From Opitutaceae bacterium (GTDB lineage: Bacteria; Verrucomicrobiota; Verrucomicrobiia; Opitutales; Opitutaceae), in contig JAEUHC010000004.1 of NCBI GenBank assembly GCA_016794785.1, forward strand, positions 124,001 through 188,000: a stretch of 64,000 nt of DNA. Reading direction: 5' to 3'. Shown here in pieces: positions 17,424 to 25,349 of the stretch (positions are counted from its first letter, which is position 1; the number at the start of each line of letters is the position of its first letter). The position numbers were made by a program, and so were the translations under genes. The notes under the pieces are model-generated. The model saw nothing but the letters and a program-made list of their open reading frames with translations, did not search any database and was not told where the DNA came from.

Positions 17424-18413
17424 ATGAAATCCCTCCTCCGCCCCCTCCTCGCCGCCGCGCTGACCCTCGCCTTGGCCAGCGGCGCGTTTGCCGCCGCCGC
17501 TTCGTCGAAGCTCATCGTCGCCTTCCTGCCCAAATCGAAAGGCAACGCCTACTTCATCTCCTGCAAGGCCGGCGCCGAAAAGGCCGCCAAGGAACTCGGC
17601 GTCGAGCTGCTCTTCGACGGCCCGACGGACTCCAATGCGGCCAAACAAAATGAAATCGTCGAGAACTGGATCACGCTCGGCGTCGATGTGATCGCGGTCG
17701 CCGCCGAGAACCGCGAGGGCATCTCGACCGCGCTGCGCAAAGCGCAGAAGCAGGGCATCAAGGTCGTGACCTACGACGCCGACGCGATGCCGGACGCCCG
17801 CTCGTTCTTCGTGAACCAGGCCACCCCCGAGGGTATCGGCCATGCGCTCATGGACGAGGCCGCGCGCCTCCTCAACGGCGAGGGTGAATTCTCCATGATC
17901 GTGGCCACTCTCACCGCCGCCAACCAGCGCGAGTGGCAGAAGCACATCGAGGCGCGCCTGAAGGAAAAATATCCCAAGATGAAGCTCGTCGCCGTCCGCC
18001 CTTGCGACGACCTGAAGGACAAGGCGCAGTCCGAGGCCACCGCGATGATGAGCGCCCATCCCAACCTGAAACTCATCATGGCCATCTGCTCCCCCGGCGT
18101 GCCCGGCGCGGCCGAGGCCGTGAAGCAGGCGGGCAAGACCGGCCGCGTGAAAGTCATCGGCCTCGGCCTGCCCAATGAGAACCGGCGCTACGTCCACGAA
18201 GGCGTGACCGACACCGTCATCCTCTGGAACACCGGCGATCTCGGCTACCTCACGATCCACGCCGGCGTGGCCCTGGCCAAGGGCGAGCTCAAGCCCGGCG
18301 CGAAAAGCTTCAAGGCCGGCTCCCTCGGCACCTTCGCGATCCAAGGTGACAACATCCTCCTTGGAAAGCCGTTCGCCTTCAACAAGGGTAACATCGATCA
18401 ATTCAACTTCTGA
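17424..18413 (+). CDS. Periplasmic sugar-binding protein of the CUT2 transporter
   Basis: A 329-residue periplasmic binding protein (type 1 fold, Peripla_BP_4). The signal peptide is MKSLLRPLLAAALTLALASG with cleavage near AFA-AAA. The mature part begins KLIVAFLPKSKGNAYFISCK and contains the helix AGAEKAAKELGVELLFDGPT. The segment LGVDVIAVAAENREGISTAL and the acidic ligand-site strand KVVTYDADAMPDARSFFVNQ follow. The last lobe has IMAICSPGVPGAAEAVKQAG and LWNTGDLGYLTIHAGVALAK. This profile is closest to the RhaS/LsrB-like branch (rhamnose or autoinducer-2 binding); the ligand is not proven. The ATG at 17424 is chosen because the signal peptide starts there. The gene is 95 bases after permease 2. 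Confidence 0.9.
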   Translation: MKSLLRPLLAAALTLALASGAFAAAASSKLIVAFLPKSKGNAYFISCKAGAEKAAKELGVELLFDGPTDSNAAKQNEIVENWITLGVDVIAVAAENREGISTALRKAQKQGIKVVTYDADAMPDARSFFVNQATPEGIGHALMDEAARLLNGEGEFSMIVATLTAANQREWQKHIEARLKEKYPKMKLVAVRPCDDLKDKAQSEATAMMSAHPNLKLIMAICSPGVPGAAEAVKQAGKTGRVKVIGLGLPNENRRYVHEGVTDTVILWNTGDLGYLTIHAGVALAKGELKPGAKSFKAGSLGTFAIQGDNILLGKPFAFNKGNIDQFNF

Positions 18414-18428
18414 GGCCCGCCCCGCCCC

Positions 18429-19172
18429 ATGTCGCCCCGCGCCCTTCGAGTTCTTCTCAGCCCAGTCATCTTCTGTGTCGCCGCGACGCTGGCGCATGCG
18501 GAGTCCGCCACCGAGCCCCGCCCGCGCGACGCCGCGTGGGTGAAACGCCACGAGGGATTCGTCGCCCTCGCCAAGCAGGGCGACATCGACGTGCTCTTCA
18601 TCGGCGACTCGATCACGGATTTCTGGCGGCGCGAGGACAAGAAGTCCGGCGGAAAGAAAATCTGGGATCAGAACTTTGCGCCGCTCAAGGCCGCCAACTT
18701 CGGCATCAGCGGCGACCGCACGCAGCACGTGCTGTGGCGGCTGGAGAACGGCGAGCTGGAGGGCATCTCGCCCAAGGCCGTCGTCCTCATGATCGGCACG
18801 AACAACACCGGCTTCGAGCGCGACGGAAAAACCGTGCGCAACACCCCCGCCGAGGTCGTCGAAGGCGTGACCGCCATCGTCAAAAAGCTCCGCACCGCGC
18901 TGCCGCAGGCGAAAATCCTCCTCCTCGGCATTTTCCCCCGCGGCGAGAAACCAGACCATCCCCAGCGCCTCCAGATCGCCGAGATCAACGCCGCCATCGC
19001 CAAGCTCGGGGACCGCAAGATGGTTCACTACCTCGACATCGGCCCGCGTTTCCTCCGGGCCGACGGCACGATGCCCAAGGAATTCATGCCGGATTTCCTC
19101 CACCCCGGCGAACTCGGCTACGAGATTTGGGCCGACGCCATCAAGGCGCCGCTCGCCGCGCTGCTGAAGTAG
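18429..19172 (+). CDS. Secreted SGNH/GDSL-family hydrolase
   Basis: A 247-residue esterase-fold protein with a signal peptide (LLSPVIFCVAATLAHA). Block I is VLFIGDSITDFW with nucleophile Ser61. Block II is the glycine in NFGISGDRTQHVLWRL, and block III is the asparagine of MIGTNNTGF. Block V is PDFLHPGELGYEIWA with Asp222 and His225. All catalytic residues are present. Such enzymes in glycan clusters often remove acetyl groups from polysaccharides (platelet-activating-factor acetylhydrolase-like branch); that use is inferred. It lies 15 bases after the binding-protein gene and likely ends the transporter transcript. Confidence 0.88.
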   Translation: MSPRALRVLLSPVIFCVAATLAHAESATEPRPRDAAWVKRHEGFVALAKQGDIDVLFIGDSITDFWRREDKKSGGKKIWDQNFAPLKAANFGISGDRTQHVLWRLENGELEGISPKAVVLMIGTNNTGFERDGKTVRNTPAEVVEGVTAIVKKLRTALPQAKILLLGIFPRGEKPDHPQRLQIAEINAAIAKLGDRKMVHYLDIGPRFLRADGTMPKEFMPDFLHPGELGYEIWADAIKAPLAALLK

Positions 19173-19215
19173 GCGCCGGCCCGCGCCGCGCGCGACCCGG
19201 CCGCAGCCGCCTTCG

Positions 19216-19626
19216 CTACATCACGCGTTTGGCCGACCACTCCCGCGTAATCGTGAGGCCCGTGACACCAGGCTCCTCGATCGTGCCGTTGATGAACGGG
19301 CCGAGCAGCTTGCCGCGATACTTCGAGGTCATCTTCTGGCCGTTGATGTCGCGCACCACGGTGAACGCCACGATGTCGCCATCGAATGTCCCGTCGACCA
19401 AGTCAGCGTAGATGTGCTCTCCGCGCGGGCCGGGCGAAGTGAGGCCACCGACGACGCGCTTGCCCTTCAGGACCAAGGTGAGCCGTGACTCCCGCACCAC
19501 GCCCGGCCGGACCGTCTGCGTCCACGACCAGTTGCCCGAGGGATCGGCGTAGGCGCTGACGGGGAGCAGGCAGGCCGCGACAAGCGCAACGGCGGGGAAG
19601 AGCGACATTCTCATGCCACGCAACAT
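19216..19626 (-). CDS. Small secreted beta-rich protein, paralogue of 21252-21662
   Basis: A 136-residue protein with a signal peptide (SLFPAVALVAACLLPVSAYA) and a mature domain of about 110 residues. The family is not recognised. Visible features are GNWSWTQTVRPG, LTLVLKGKRVVGGL, FTVVRDINGQKMTSKYRG and a final REWSAKR. The same landmarks occur in the same order in the protein at 21252-21662, so the two are paralogues on either side of the Gfo/Idh/MocA gene. The pattern of short strands separated by turns suggests a small beta-barrel or lipocalin-like fold. The first ATG was used; in-frame ATGs four and six codons later are equally plausible. No function is assigned. Confidence 0.72.
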   Translation of the reverse strand: MLRGMRMSLFPAVALVAACLLPVSAYADPSGNWSWTQTVRPGVVRESRLTLVLKGKRVVGGLTSPGPRGEHIYADLVDGTFDGDIVAFTVVRDINGQKMTSKYRGKLLGPFINGTIEEPGVTGLTITREWSAKRVM

Positions 19627-19695
19627 AGGCCGCGTCGCGGCGGTGGCAACGTCGGCGTGCCCTCACCGCCCGGCCTGAAAAAACGATCACCTCGC

Positions 19696-21087
19696 TCAAC
19701 CGCGCGCGGCCGCCGGCATAGGCAGCGCGTCCCGGCGCGTGGGCATCGGCGCATGATCGGGATGCGGCAGCGGGCCGATGAGATCGGCGACGTCGATGCG
19801 TCCGCCGCTCGCGAGGCTGCGATTGGCGGCGATGCCCACGAGCACGGAGCAGGCGCCCGCCCGCTCGTCGGCGGCCCGCAGGTATTTGTCCGCCGCAGGC
19901 GCCGCGGAAAAAATATCCTCGAGCATCAGTCGATCCCCGCCGCCGTGGCCACCGGTCGCGGTCCAAGGCTCGACTTCGTAGCCCGCGCCGCGCAGCGGCA
20001 CCACGCGGGTCGTCACGACCGCTTGCGTGCCGCCCCCTGGTGCCGACTCGACGCCGTCGGCGTAGACCGACTCGACCATCCGGTGCTCGATGCGGCCGAG
20101 CGTGCCGTTGAAGGCGACTGTGTAGCCCTCCCACGCGTTGAAGGCGTTGAGCGAGTAGCTGAGCGTCGCGCCCGTATCGTAGGTCACGAGGGCATTCATC
20201 GTGTCCTCGATGTCGATGCCCGGGCGAAACACACAGCGATCGCGGAAATAGCCGTCGTGCCGCTCGTTCTCGAGATAGAGCGCGCGGAGCGTTTCGTTGC
20301 CCGCCAGATCGAGGCGAAAGGCGCACGCGCCGGCCTCGGGACAAGTGTGGCAGCGCTCATGCGAGCCGGCCAAGCCCATGCGTCGCGCGGTCGCTGGAGT
20401 GTAGAATTCGCGTTTGCCGGTGGCCATGACGGAGACCGGCGAGGCGCCGAGCCACCAATTCACCAGATCAAAATGATGCGTGGCCTTGTGGACGAACAGG
20501 CCGCCGGAATTTTTCTTCTCCGCATGCCAGCGGCGGAAGTAGTCGGCGCCGTGGTGGGTGTTGAGCATCCAGTGGAAGTCCACCGACAGCACATCGCCGA
20601 TGGTGCCCGCCATGAGCAGGTCCTTCACCTGCGAGCGGGCCGGCGAGTAGCGGTAGTTGAAGGTCACCCGACACTGGCGGCCGGTGCGGCGCCGCGCCTC
20701 AAGCAGGCGGCGGCACTGGGCGGCGTCCGTCGCCATGGGTTTCTCCGTGATCGCATCGCACCCGGCCTCCATCGCCCGCACGACGAAATCGACGTGAGTC
20801 GCGTCCGGTGTCGTGACAATCACCGTGTCCGGCCGACGCTCCGCAAGCATGCGATCAAAATCCGCCGCGGCATAACCGGGCGCGGGCCGCGCGCCGTTGG
20901 CGAGGGATCGCCGCCGGGCGAGCTCGATCCGCCCGGCGTTGGCGTCGCACAGGCCGACCAGTTCGGCCGCTGCCGCATGCACCGTCTCAATCGCATCCTG
21001 ATAGAGGGCGCTCCGCGAGCCGACACCCACGATGACGCAGCGGCGACGCGCAAGGGCAGCTGCAGGGCGGGAGGGCGTATCGGACAT
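19696..21087 (-). CDS. Gfo/Idh/MocA-family oxidoreductase
   Basis: A 463-residue NAD(P)-dependent sugar dehydrogenase-like protein. The N-terminal Rossmann fold is RRCVIVGVGSRSALY, followed by VIVTTPDATHVDFVVRAMEA and the catalytic EKP motif in CDAITEKPMATDAA. The C-terminal domain has VTFNYRYSPARSQVKDLL and the segment SGGLFVHKATHHFDLVNWWL, with the histidine pair seen in many members. An unusual cysteine-containing insertion, ERCHTCPEAGACAF, follows and could bind a metal. There is no signal peptide, so it should be cytosolic. An ATG at 21087 is used; a GTG 12 codons upstream is also open. The substrate is unknown. It is flanked by the two paralogous small secreted proteins. Confidence 0.87.
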   Translation of the reverse strand: MSDTPSRPAAALARRRCVIVGVGSRSALYQDAIETVHAAAAELVGLCDANAGRIELARRRSLANGARPAPGYAAADFDRMLAERRPDTVIVTTPDATHVDFVVRAMEAGCDAITEKPMATDAAQCRRLLEARRRTGRQCRVTFNYRYSPARSQVKDLLMAGTIGDVLSVDFHWMLNTHHGADYFRRWHAEKKNSGGLFVHKATHHFDLVNWWLGASPVSVMATGKREFYTPATARRMGLAGSHERCHTCPEAGACAFRLDLAGNETLRALYLENERHDGYFRDRCVFRPGIDIEDTMNALVTYDTGATLSYSLNAFNAWEGYTVAFNGTLGRIEHRMVESVYADGVESAPGGGTQAVVTTRVVPLRGAGYEVEPWTATGGHGGGDRLMLEDIFSAAPAADKYLRAADERAGACSVLVGIAANRSLASGGRIDVADLIGPLPHPDHAPMPTRRDALPMPAAARG

Positions 21088-21192
21088 GGCGAAGTGAGCG
21101 GTGCCGTCTAGGCCACAGGGCACGGTCTGGACCCGGGCCCCGCAACGAATCGGTCCGCCGGACAGTCGGGCCGTCTAGCGGTCTTCGTCCAC

Positions 21193-21222
21193 AAAAAATC
21201 CCGCCCAAAAAAGGGCGGGATT
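21193..21222 (-). terminator. Intrinsic terminator of the 21252-21662 gene
   Basis: Read on the reverse strand, AATCCCGCCC pairs perfectly with GGGCGGGATT around a six-T loop and is followed directly by six Ts. It starts 30 bases after the stop of the small secreted protein gene. Confidence 0.85.
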
Positions 21223-21251
21223 CGCGGGCAGAATGATTGCGGAGGCCGCGC

Positions 21252-21662
21252 CTACTTCGCGCGCGAAGCGACCCACTCGCGCTTGGCCGTTGCGCCATCG
21301 CGGCCCGGCGCCTCGACCGTGCCGGTGAGCTTGTCGCCCGCGAGCGTGGCCTCGTATTTCGAGACGCGCTTGTTGCCGTTGAACTCCATCGTGACGGTGA
21401 AGGTGAGCTTCCCATCCTTGAACGAAGCATCGCCAATCGCGGTGTCGGGCACTTCGAACTGGCCCATCGCGAAACCCTTGAGAGTGCCGGTGACCTTGCC
21501 GCCATCGACCTTGAGCATGAGGGCGCGCTCGGTGCCTTGGCCGCCTTGGCGGCCGGCCTGGGTCCATTTCCAGGTGCCGGCGACAGAGTCGGCCGCGACC
21601 GCGACGACAGCGGAGAAAACAAACGCGGCGATGGCCGCGGTGAGGGTGCGAGTGAATTTCAT
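21252..21662 (-). CDS. Small secreted beta-rich protein, paralogue of 19216-19626
   Basis: A 136-residue protein, exactly the length of its paralogue. The signal peptide is KFTRTLTAAIAAFVFSAVVA with cleavage near AVA-ADS. The mature domain has GTWKWTQAGRQGG, LMLKVDGGKVTGTLKG, FTVTMEFNGNKRVSKYEATL and a terminal KREWVASRAK. Both copies share the tryptophan pair near the N-terminus, the NG-K-SKY strand and the REW terminus, which suggests a conserved fold. The ATG at 21662 was chosen because it begins the signal peptide; longer upstream starts add non-conserved residues. A strong terminator follows. No enzyme motif is visible and the function is unknown. Confidence 0.75.
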   Translation of the reverse strand: MKFTRTLTAAIAAFVFSAVVAVAADSVAGTWKWTQAGRQGGQGTERALMLKVDGGKVTGTLKGFAMGQFEVPDTAIGDASFKDGKLTFTVTMEFNGNKRVSKYEATLAGDKLTGTVEAPGRDGATAKREWVASRAK

Positions 21663-21739
21663 GGGGGGTTGGGTTACATGTCGATCCGTGCGCGACAACG
21701 CGTGCGCCAACAAACGTCCCGGCCTCGGACAGTCCTGCC

Positions 21740-21765
21740 AGTAGGGCTGGCAAAGACCCGCCCTG
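21740..21765. repeat. Degenerate REP-like element
   Basis: The sequence AGTAGGGCTGGCAAAGACCC, followed by GCCCTG, is a decayed version of the GTAGGGCGGGT...ACCCGCCCT palindrome seen at 8151 and 38051. Like them it lies just outside the stop codon of a leftward gene (21770). Confidence 0.45.
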
Positions 21766-21769
21766 CGCC

Positions 21770-22885
21770 TCACACCTCCGCGCGCACCGCCTGGAGCAGC
21801 GCTTGGATGTAGCCGAAGCAGAACGCAAACGCCTTCTGCCGCGTCGGGTCGCCGGCGATGGTCGGCACGTGGTCGGGCATGATCATGCCCGCGTAGCCGG
21901 CGTCGCGGTAAGCGCGCAGGGCGCGCGGCATGTCCACATCGCCGTCGTCGGGGAAGGTCTCGTGGAACTTGAGGAAGCCGCCGCGGATGTTGCGGAAGTG
22001 GACGTTGAAGATCTTCCCGCGGCCCGCGAACTCGCGGATCACGCCGTAAATCTCCTCGCCGGGCTTCTGCAGCATCTCGCTCACCGTGCCCTGGCAGAAA
22101 TTCAGGCCGTGATACGGGCTCTCCGCGATCGTGAGGAATTTTCGCAGGCCCGCGGGCGAGCCGAGCACGGTCTCGACGCCGCGCCAGCCCTTGCCCGGCG
22201 GCATCGCGGGATCCTGCGGATGGCAGGCGATCCTCACCTTGGCCTCCTCGGCCACGGGCACGACGCGTTTCAAGAAATACGCGATGCGATCCCAGTAGAT
22301 TTCCTCGGTGATGCGGCCGGCCTCGGGATACGGGCCGGGATCATTGGCCGCCGCGTAGTCAAACGCCCGCGACATCGCGCCGCCGCGGCTCGGCACGGGA
22401 TCGGTGCTCACGACGCCGATGAAGGTGAGGTTGTATTTCACCATCGGGATGCCCGCCCGGCCGGCGTTGCGAATCATGGTGCGGATGTCCTCGATGGCGC
22501 GGTCGCGCTCCGGGTCCTTGGCCAGCAGGATCTCGGGCATCAGAGCGCGCGTGATGTTGCTGGAGGGCAGCGGGAGCGGCACGCAGTCGAGCTTGATGCC
22601 AAATGACTCGACGTGCTTGCGCAGGCGGGTGAGCGCATCGACGGTCCAGTCCTTCGCGATGTCGCGCGAGAGGTTGCCGCTGCAGATGTTTTTCACGCCA
22701 AACGCCGCCAGCGCCTGCAAGGTCGGCTCAGAGTGATCATGCTGGTGGCCCGCGTGCATGAGGACAGGCTTGGGTGCGGACGCGGCGGCGCGCGCAGTGG
22801 CAGGAGCGGCTCCGAGCGTGACCGCGGCGGCACCGGCGGCGGAGCGCGAGAGGAATTGGCGGCGGGAAACAGATGAGGCAGGCAT
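21770..22885 (-). CDS. Tat-exported mannonate dehydratase-like TIM-barrel protein
   Basis: A 371-residue protein with a twin-arginine signal ([20 protein letters not shown]). A xylose-isomerase-like TIM barrel follows. Its motifs resemble those of mannonate dehydratase (UxuA): [70 protein letters not shown] and [13 protein letters not shown]. The metal ligands of UxuA (His, Cys, His, Asp) have counterparts here. UxuA dehydrates D-mannonate to 2-keto-3-deoxygluconate in the cytosol, so export through Tat is unusual. Either this is an exported relative with another substrate, or the leader is not cleaved. A general sugar phosphate isomerase/epimerase label is the cautious alternative. Confidence 0.78.
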   Translation of the reverse strand: MPASSVSRRQFLSRSAAGAAAVTLGAAPATARAAASAPKPVLMHAGHQHDHSEPTLQALAAFGVKNICSGNLSRDIAKDWTVDALTRLRKHVESFGIKLDCVPLPLPSSNITRALMPEILLAKDPERDRAIEDIRTMIRNAGRAGIPMVKYNLTFIGVVSTDPVPSRGGAMSRAFDYAAANDPGPYPEAGRITEEIYWDRIAYFLKRVVPVAEEAKVRIACHPQDPAMPPGKGWRGVETVLGSPAGLRKFLTIAESPYHGLNFCQGTVSEMLQKPGEEIYGVIREFAGRGKIFNVHFRNIRGGFLKFHETFPDDGDVDMPRALRAYRDAGYAGMIMPDHVPTIAGDPTRQKAFAFCFGYIQALLQAVRAEV

Positions 22886-23012
22886 GGGGTGATGGGGTTG
22901 CGCGTCGTTTCTTCTCCTCGCACGCGCGAGTCAAACGGAATGTCACATCCGGAGCTTCGCCGTTGCCAAGCTCACCGCGCACGGCGGACACTGCACCATC
23001 CCCTCCCCGCCC

Positions 23013-23933
23013 ATGCGCACCACTTTCGCCGCCCGTCTCCTCGCCTTCGCCGCCCTCGCCAGTCTAGTCGCGCCCGGCCTCGCCGCGGCGGAGAAGAAAG
23101 TCCTCCTCATCGCCGGCGCACCGAGCCACGGCCCCGGGCACCACGAGCACCATGCGGGTGTCCGCCTCCTTGAAAAATGCCTGGCCGGCCAAGCCGGCCT
23201 GCGCACCACCGTTTTCAACAACGCCTGGCCCGCCGAGGCCGAGCTCGCCGCAGCCGCCGCGATTGTGATCTACGGCGACGGCGGCCCGAAGCACATCGCG
23301 CTGCAGAGCGAACGCCTTGCGCAACTCGACCGCGTGCTCGCACGCGGCACCGGCCTCGGCCTGCTCCACTACGCGACCGAGCCCACGCTCGAGCTCGGGC
23401 AGAAAGAATTTCTTCGCTGGGTCGGCGCCGCGTTCGAAATTCACTGGTCGGTCAATCCGCACTGGGACGCCACCTTCTCAAACCTGCCCAATCACCCCAT
23501 CACGCGCGGCGTGCGGCCTTTCACGCTGCGCGACGAATGGTATTTCCACCTCCGCTTCGCCGAGGATCGGCGCGGGCTCACCCCCATCCTCAGCGCAGTG
23601 CCCGACGCCTCGACGATGAGCCGGCCCGACGGCCATCACTCGGGCAACCCCGCCGTCCGCGCCGCCGTCGCGCGCGGCGAACCGCAGACCGTGGCCTGGG
23701 CCTACGAGCGCGCCGATGGCGGCCGCGGCTTCGGCACCACGGGCGGGCACTATCACAGCAACTGGGCGCAGGACGACTTCCGCAAACTCGTCCTCAACGC
23801 CGTCCTCTGGCTCGCCAAGCTCGAAGTGCCGCGCGACGGCTTTGTCTCCACGGTCACGCCCGCGGACTTGGCCGCCAATCTCGACCCCAAGCCCGCGTCC
23901 AAGGCCAAGGCGGCCGACGCGAAGAAGAGATGA
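23013..23933 (+). CDS. Secreted ThuA-domain protein
   Basis: A 306-residue protein with a signal peptide (LLAFAALASLVAPGLAAA) and a ThuA-like glutamine-amidotransferase-fold domain: KVLLIAGAPSHGPGHHEHHA, AIVIYGDGGPKHIALQSERL, GLGLLHYATEP and GRGFGTTGGHYHSNWAQDDF. The usual catalytic cysteine of class I amidotransferases is not seen at the nucleophile elbow, as in other ThuA proteins. ThuA was first linked to trehalose or sucrose-derivative metabolism; the reaction of secreted PVC members is unknown. The C-terminus is a lysine- and alanine-rich tail. The gene is monocistronic and divergent from the mannonate dehydratase-like gene. Confidence 0.85.
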   Translation: MRTTFAARLLAFAALASLVAPGLAAAEKKVLLIAGAPSHGPGHHEHHAGVRLLEKCLAGQAGLRTTVFNNAWPAEAELAAAAAIVIYGDGGPKHIALQSERLAQLDRVLARGTGLGLLHYATEPTLELGQKEFLRWVGAAFEIHWSVNPHWDATFSNLPNHPITRGVRPFTLRDEWYFHLRFAEDRRGLTPILSAVPDASTMSRPDGHHSGNPAVRAAVARGEPQTVAWAYERADGGRGFGTTGGHYHSNWAQDDFRKLVLNAVLWLAKLEVPRDGFVSTVTPADLAANLDPKPASKAKAADAKKR

Positions 23934-24278
23934 TGCCCTTCATACTGCGCTTGGGGACTTGGTCTTTCGTCGGCCTGGCGCCGAGCGGTCGGCCCAATCT
24001 GCCCCGCTGGCAGTCCCTGATTTTCAGGGCACCTCATAAACCTCACCCGGCGCTACGCCCGGAGTGATGTTCAGCCGGAGCCTTGGACGGAGTAATTGCC
24101 GGCCGCGCGAGTGGCGACGAGCACCGCATCCCATAAAGTGGCAGGCCACGCCAAGGCGCCGCATGAGGCAAACGCCGCGGTTCGAGCTTGAGCCGCAAAA
24201 CGGCGCTCCCAAGTTAGCCAAGCAAGATGAGCAACCCGAAGTTGGTCGCTAACTGTTAGGCGTTGCTAGCCATTCCGT
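23934..24278. other. Gene-free accessory stretch with cassette-like boundary
   Basis: No credible gene was found in these 345 bases. A 21-base segment at 24061-24081 matches 25007-25027 at 16 positions in the same orientation, bracketing the hypothetical gene in between. GTTAGGC at 24255-24261, 18 bases before the next start codon, fits the GTTRRRY core of integron attC sites, but a matching RYYYAAC core 60-130 bases upstream was not found. Confidence 0.4.
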
Positions 24279-24833
24279 GTGAGACCGCCGAAAATCATCA
24301 AGCCGTATGTCATCTCGTTCTGCCGCTCCATCGTTGCCGAGCCGCAGCCTATCTATGTTCCCGTCCGTCCGTTGGCTGGCGCACCCGAGAACGAGTGCTT
24401 TTCTATCCTTCCAAGCCACGTCGCGCAGCACGGTGGCGAGCAGGTTATCGGTTGGGCTATATGGGAGTGGCCGCGAGTTTATATCGAGGCGGAATTTCAC
24501 GCCGTCTGGCGGCATCCCGATGGTCAGCTTCTCGACCCCACGCCCAAGATTGCACCGATTCCACGCATTCTCTTCCTGCCCGACCCACGCCGTAATTACA
24601 CCGGACGGCAAGTGGACAACATCCGCAAACCGCTCGACCGCGACCCTGCAATCAAGCGGTTTTGCGACCTCTCTACCGCCATGCACCGCGAACAAAACAG
24701 AGGCGAGCTTGCTGTCTACCACGGCCCCATCGTCTTCACTGAGACCATGCAGCGCATTGACCACGAGAGGATGGAGCTTGGGATGCTTTTGCAGCGCAGA
24801 TACGGCATGAACACACCCGAACTATCTGTTTGA
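24279..24833 (+). CDS. Conserved-type hypothetical protein, cassette-like
   Basis: A 184-residue cytosolic protein without a known domain. The central part reads GWAIWEWPRVYIEAEFHAVW followed by RHPDGQLLDPTP and ILFLPDPRRNY, dense in tryptophan and histidine. This looks like a real folded domain rather than random sequence. Translation starts at a GTG at 24279; there is no ATG among the first 100 or so residues. Codon use is visibly less GC-rich at third positions than in the flanking operons, suggesting recent acquisition. An ACCTAAC sequence 44 bases after the stop (24877-24883) fits the RYYYAAC core of an attC site, and GTTAGGC precedes the gene. A role as an integron-type cassette gene is possible but unproven. 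Confidence 0.6.
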   Translation: MRPPKIIKPYVISFCRSIVAEPQPIYVPVRPLAGAPENECFSILPSHVAQHGGEQVIGWAIWEWPRVYIEAEFHAVWRHPDGQLLDPTPKIAPIPRILFLPDPRRNYTGRQVDNIRKPLDRDPAIKRFCDLSTAMHREQNRGELAVYHGPIVFTETMQRIDHERMELGMLLQRRYGMNTPELSV

Positions 24834-25146
24834 TGAGCAAGCAGCCCATGCCCCGCGTTTTCCAAACACCCGCAACACCTAACATGGGAGTATCCAACTC
24901 ACCCGCGTCAGGCGCGTAATAACCTTCACGCGGCACCACCACGCGCAACGAAGCCTGCGCGGTCCTCTGGAACGGCGGAGCGCGCGAGGGACGGAGTTCG
25001 GCGCTCAGGGTGATTTCCAGTCGGAGCAGCTCGCGATGGCGGATTTGAGCCACTTCACGCTCAAGTCCGCCGCCGACCGAGCCGCAGACCTCCTGCAACG
25101 GCGCCTTGACTCGGCGCCGCCCGCAGCCTTCTTCATCACCGTTCGC
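24834..25146. other. Gene-free stretch before the leader peptide
   Basis: No convincing gene was found in these 313 bases. It holds the possible attC-like ACCTAAC (24877-24883) and the second copy of the 21-base imperfect repeat (25007-25027). A TTGACT at 25106-25111 is a plausible -35 box for the leader transcript, but the -10 region 17-18 bases downstream (TTCTTC or TCTTCA) is poor. Confidence 0.35.
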
Positions 25147-25257
25147 ATGAACCTCGCCGCCACGACGCTTTCCTCGCGCTTCGCCCACGTCTCCGTGGTC
25201 GTCGTCTCCGTCGTAGCCATTATTTCCGCCGTTATTGGCGCACCGCGAGGCTCGTAA
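25147..25257 (+). CDS. Val/Ile-rich attenuation leader peptide
   Basis: This is a 36-residue reading frame, ATG at 25147 to TAA at 25255-25257. Residues 15-30 read VSVVVVSVVAIISAVI, with eight valine codons and three isoleucine codons packed into 48 bases. It resembles leader peptides of branched-chain amino acid (ilv) operons, such as the Val/Ile/Leu-rich IlvL peptides of enterobacteria. A perfect intrinsic terminator begins 18 bases after its stop, and two alternative pairings are built into its coding sequence (see the attenuator entry). No good Shine-Dalgarno sequence is visible. No ilv gene follows in this window, which makes it an orphan leader. The peptide itself would have no function beyond ribosome stalling. 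Confidence 0.72.
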   Translation: MNLAATTLSSRFAHVSVVVVSVVAIISAVIGAPRGS

Positions 25258-25309
25258 ACGTCGAAACGACTTTTGCCCCTCCGGTGCCACACCGGAGGGG
25301 CTTTTTTTT
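25172..25309 (+). promoter_or_regulatory. Transcription attenuator sensing Val/Ile-tRNA charging
   Basis: Four segments fit the classic model. Segment 1, CCTCGCG (25172-25178), pairs perfectly with segment 2, CGCGAGG (25244-25250). Segment 2, extended to CACCGCGAGG (25241-25250), can instead pair with CCTCCGGTG (25278-25286), giving nine pairs with one bulged C. That pairing would dismantle the terminator stem 25275-25301. The Val/Ile run (25189-25236) lies between segments 1 and 2. A ribosome stalled there would cover segment 1 and free segment 2 to form the antiterminator. This geometry is seen directly; regulation by valine/isoleucine supply is inferred. Confidence 0.72.
25275..25309 (+). 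terminator. Intrinsic terminator of the leader
   Basis: GCCCCTCCGGTG (25275-25286) and CACCGGAGGGGC (25290-25301) form a perfect 12-pair stem with a three-base loop, followed by eight Ts (25302-25309). It is directional: the reverse strand has no T-tract. Confidence 0.92.
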
Positions 25310-25349
25310 GGCCTCACTGGAAGCCACCGTGAGCGGGCGCTCACTCACC

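Noticed and set aside
23934..24278. A full attC site upstream of the hypothetical gene
   Set aside because: Only one core (GTTAGGC) is clear; the required complementary core at the right distance was not found, so no attachment site is called.
25036..25146. Extension of the leader peptide to an upstream in-frame ATG (73 residues)
   Set aside because: The added residues show no regulatory codon bias, and starting at 25147 gives a typical leader length.
24736..25344. A 202-residue reverse frame over the leader region
   Set aside because: It runs through the terminator stem and the leader peptide and has no family signal; the forward-strand attenuator explains the sequence better.
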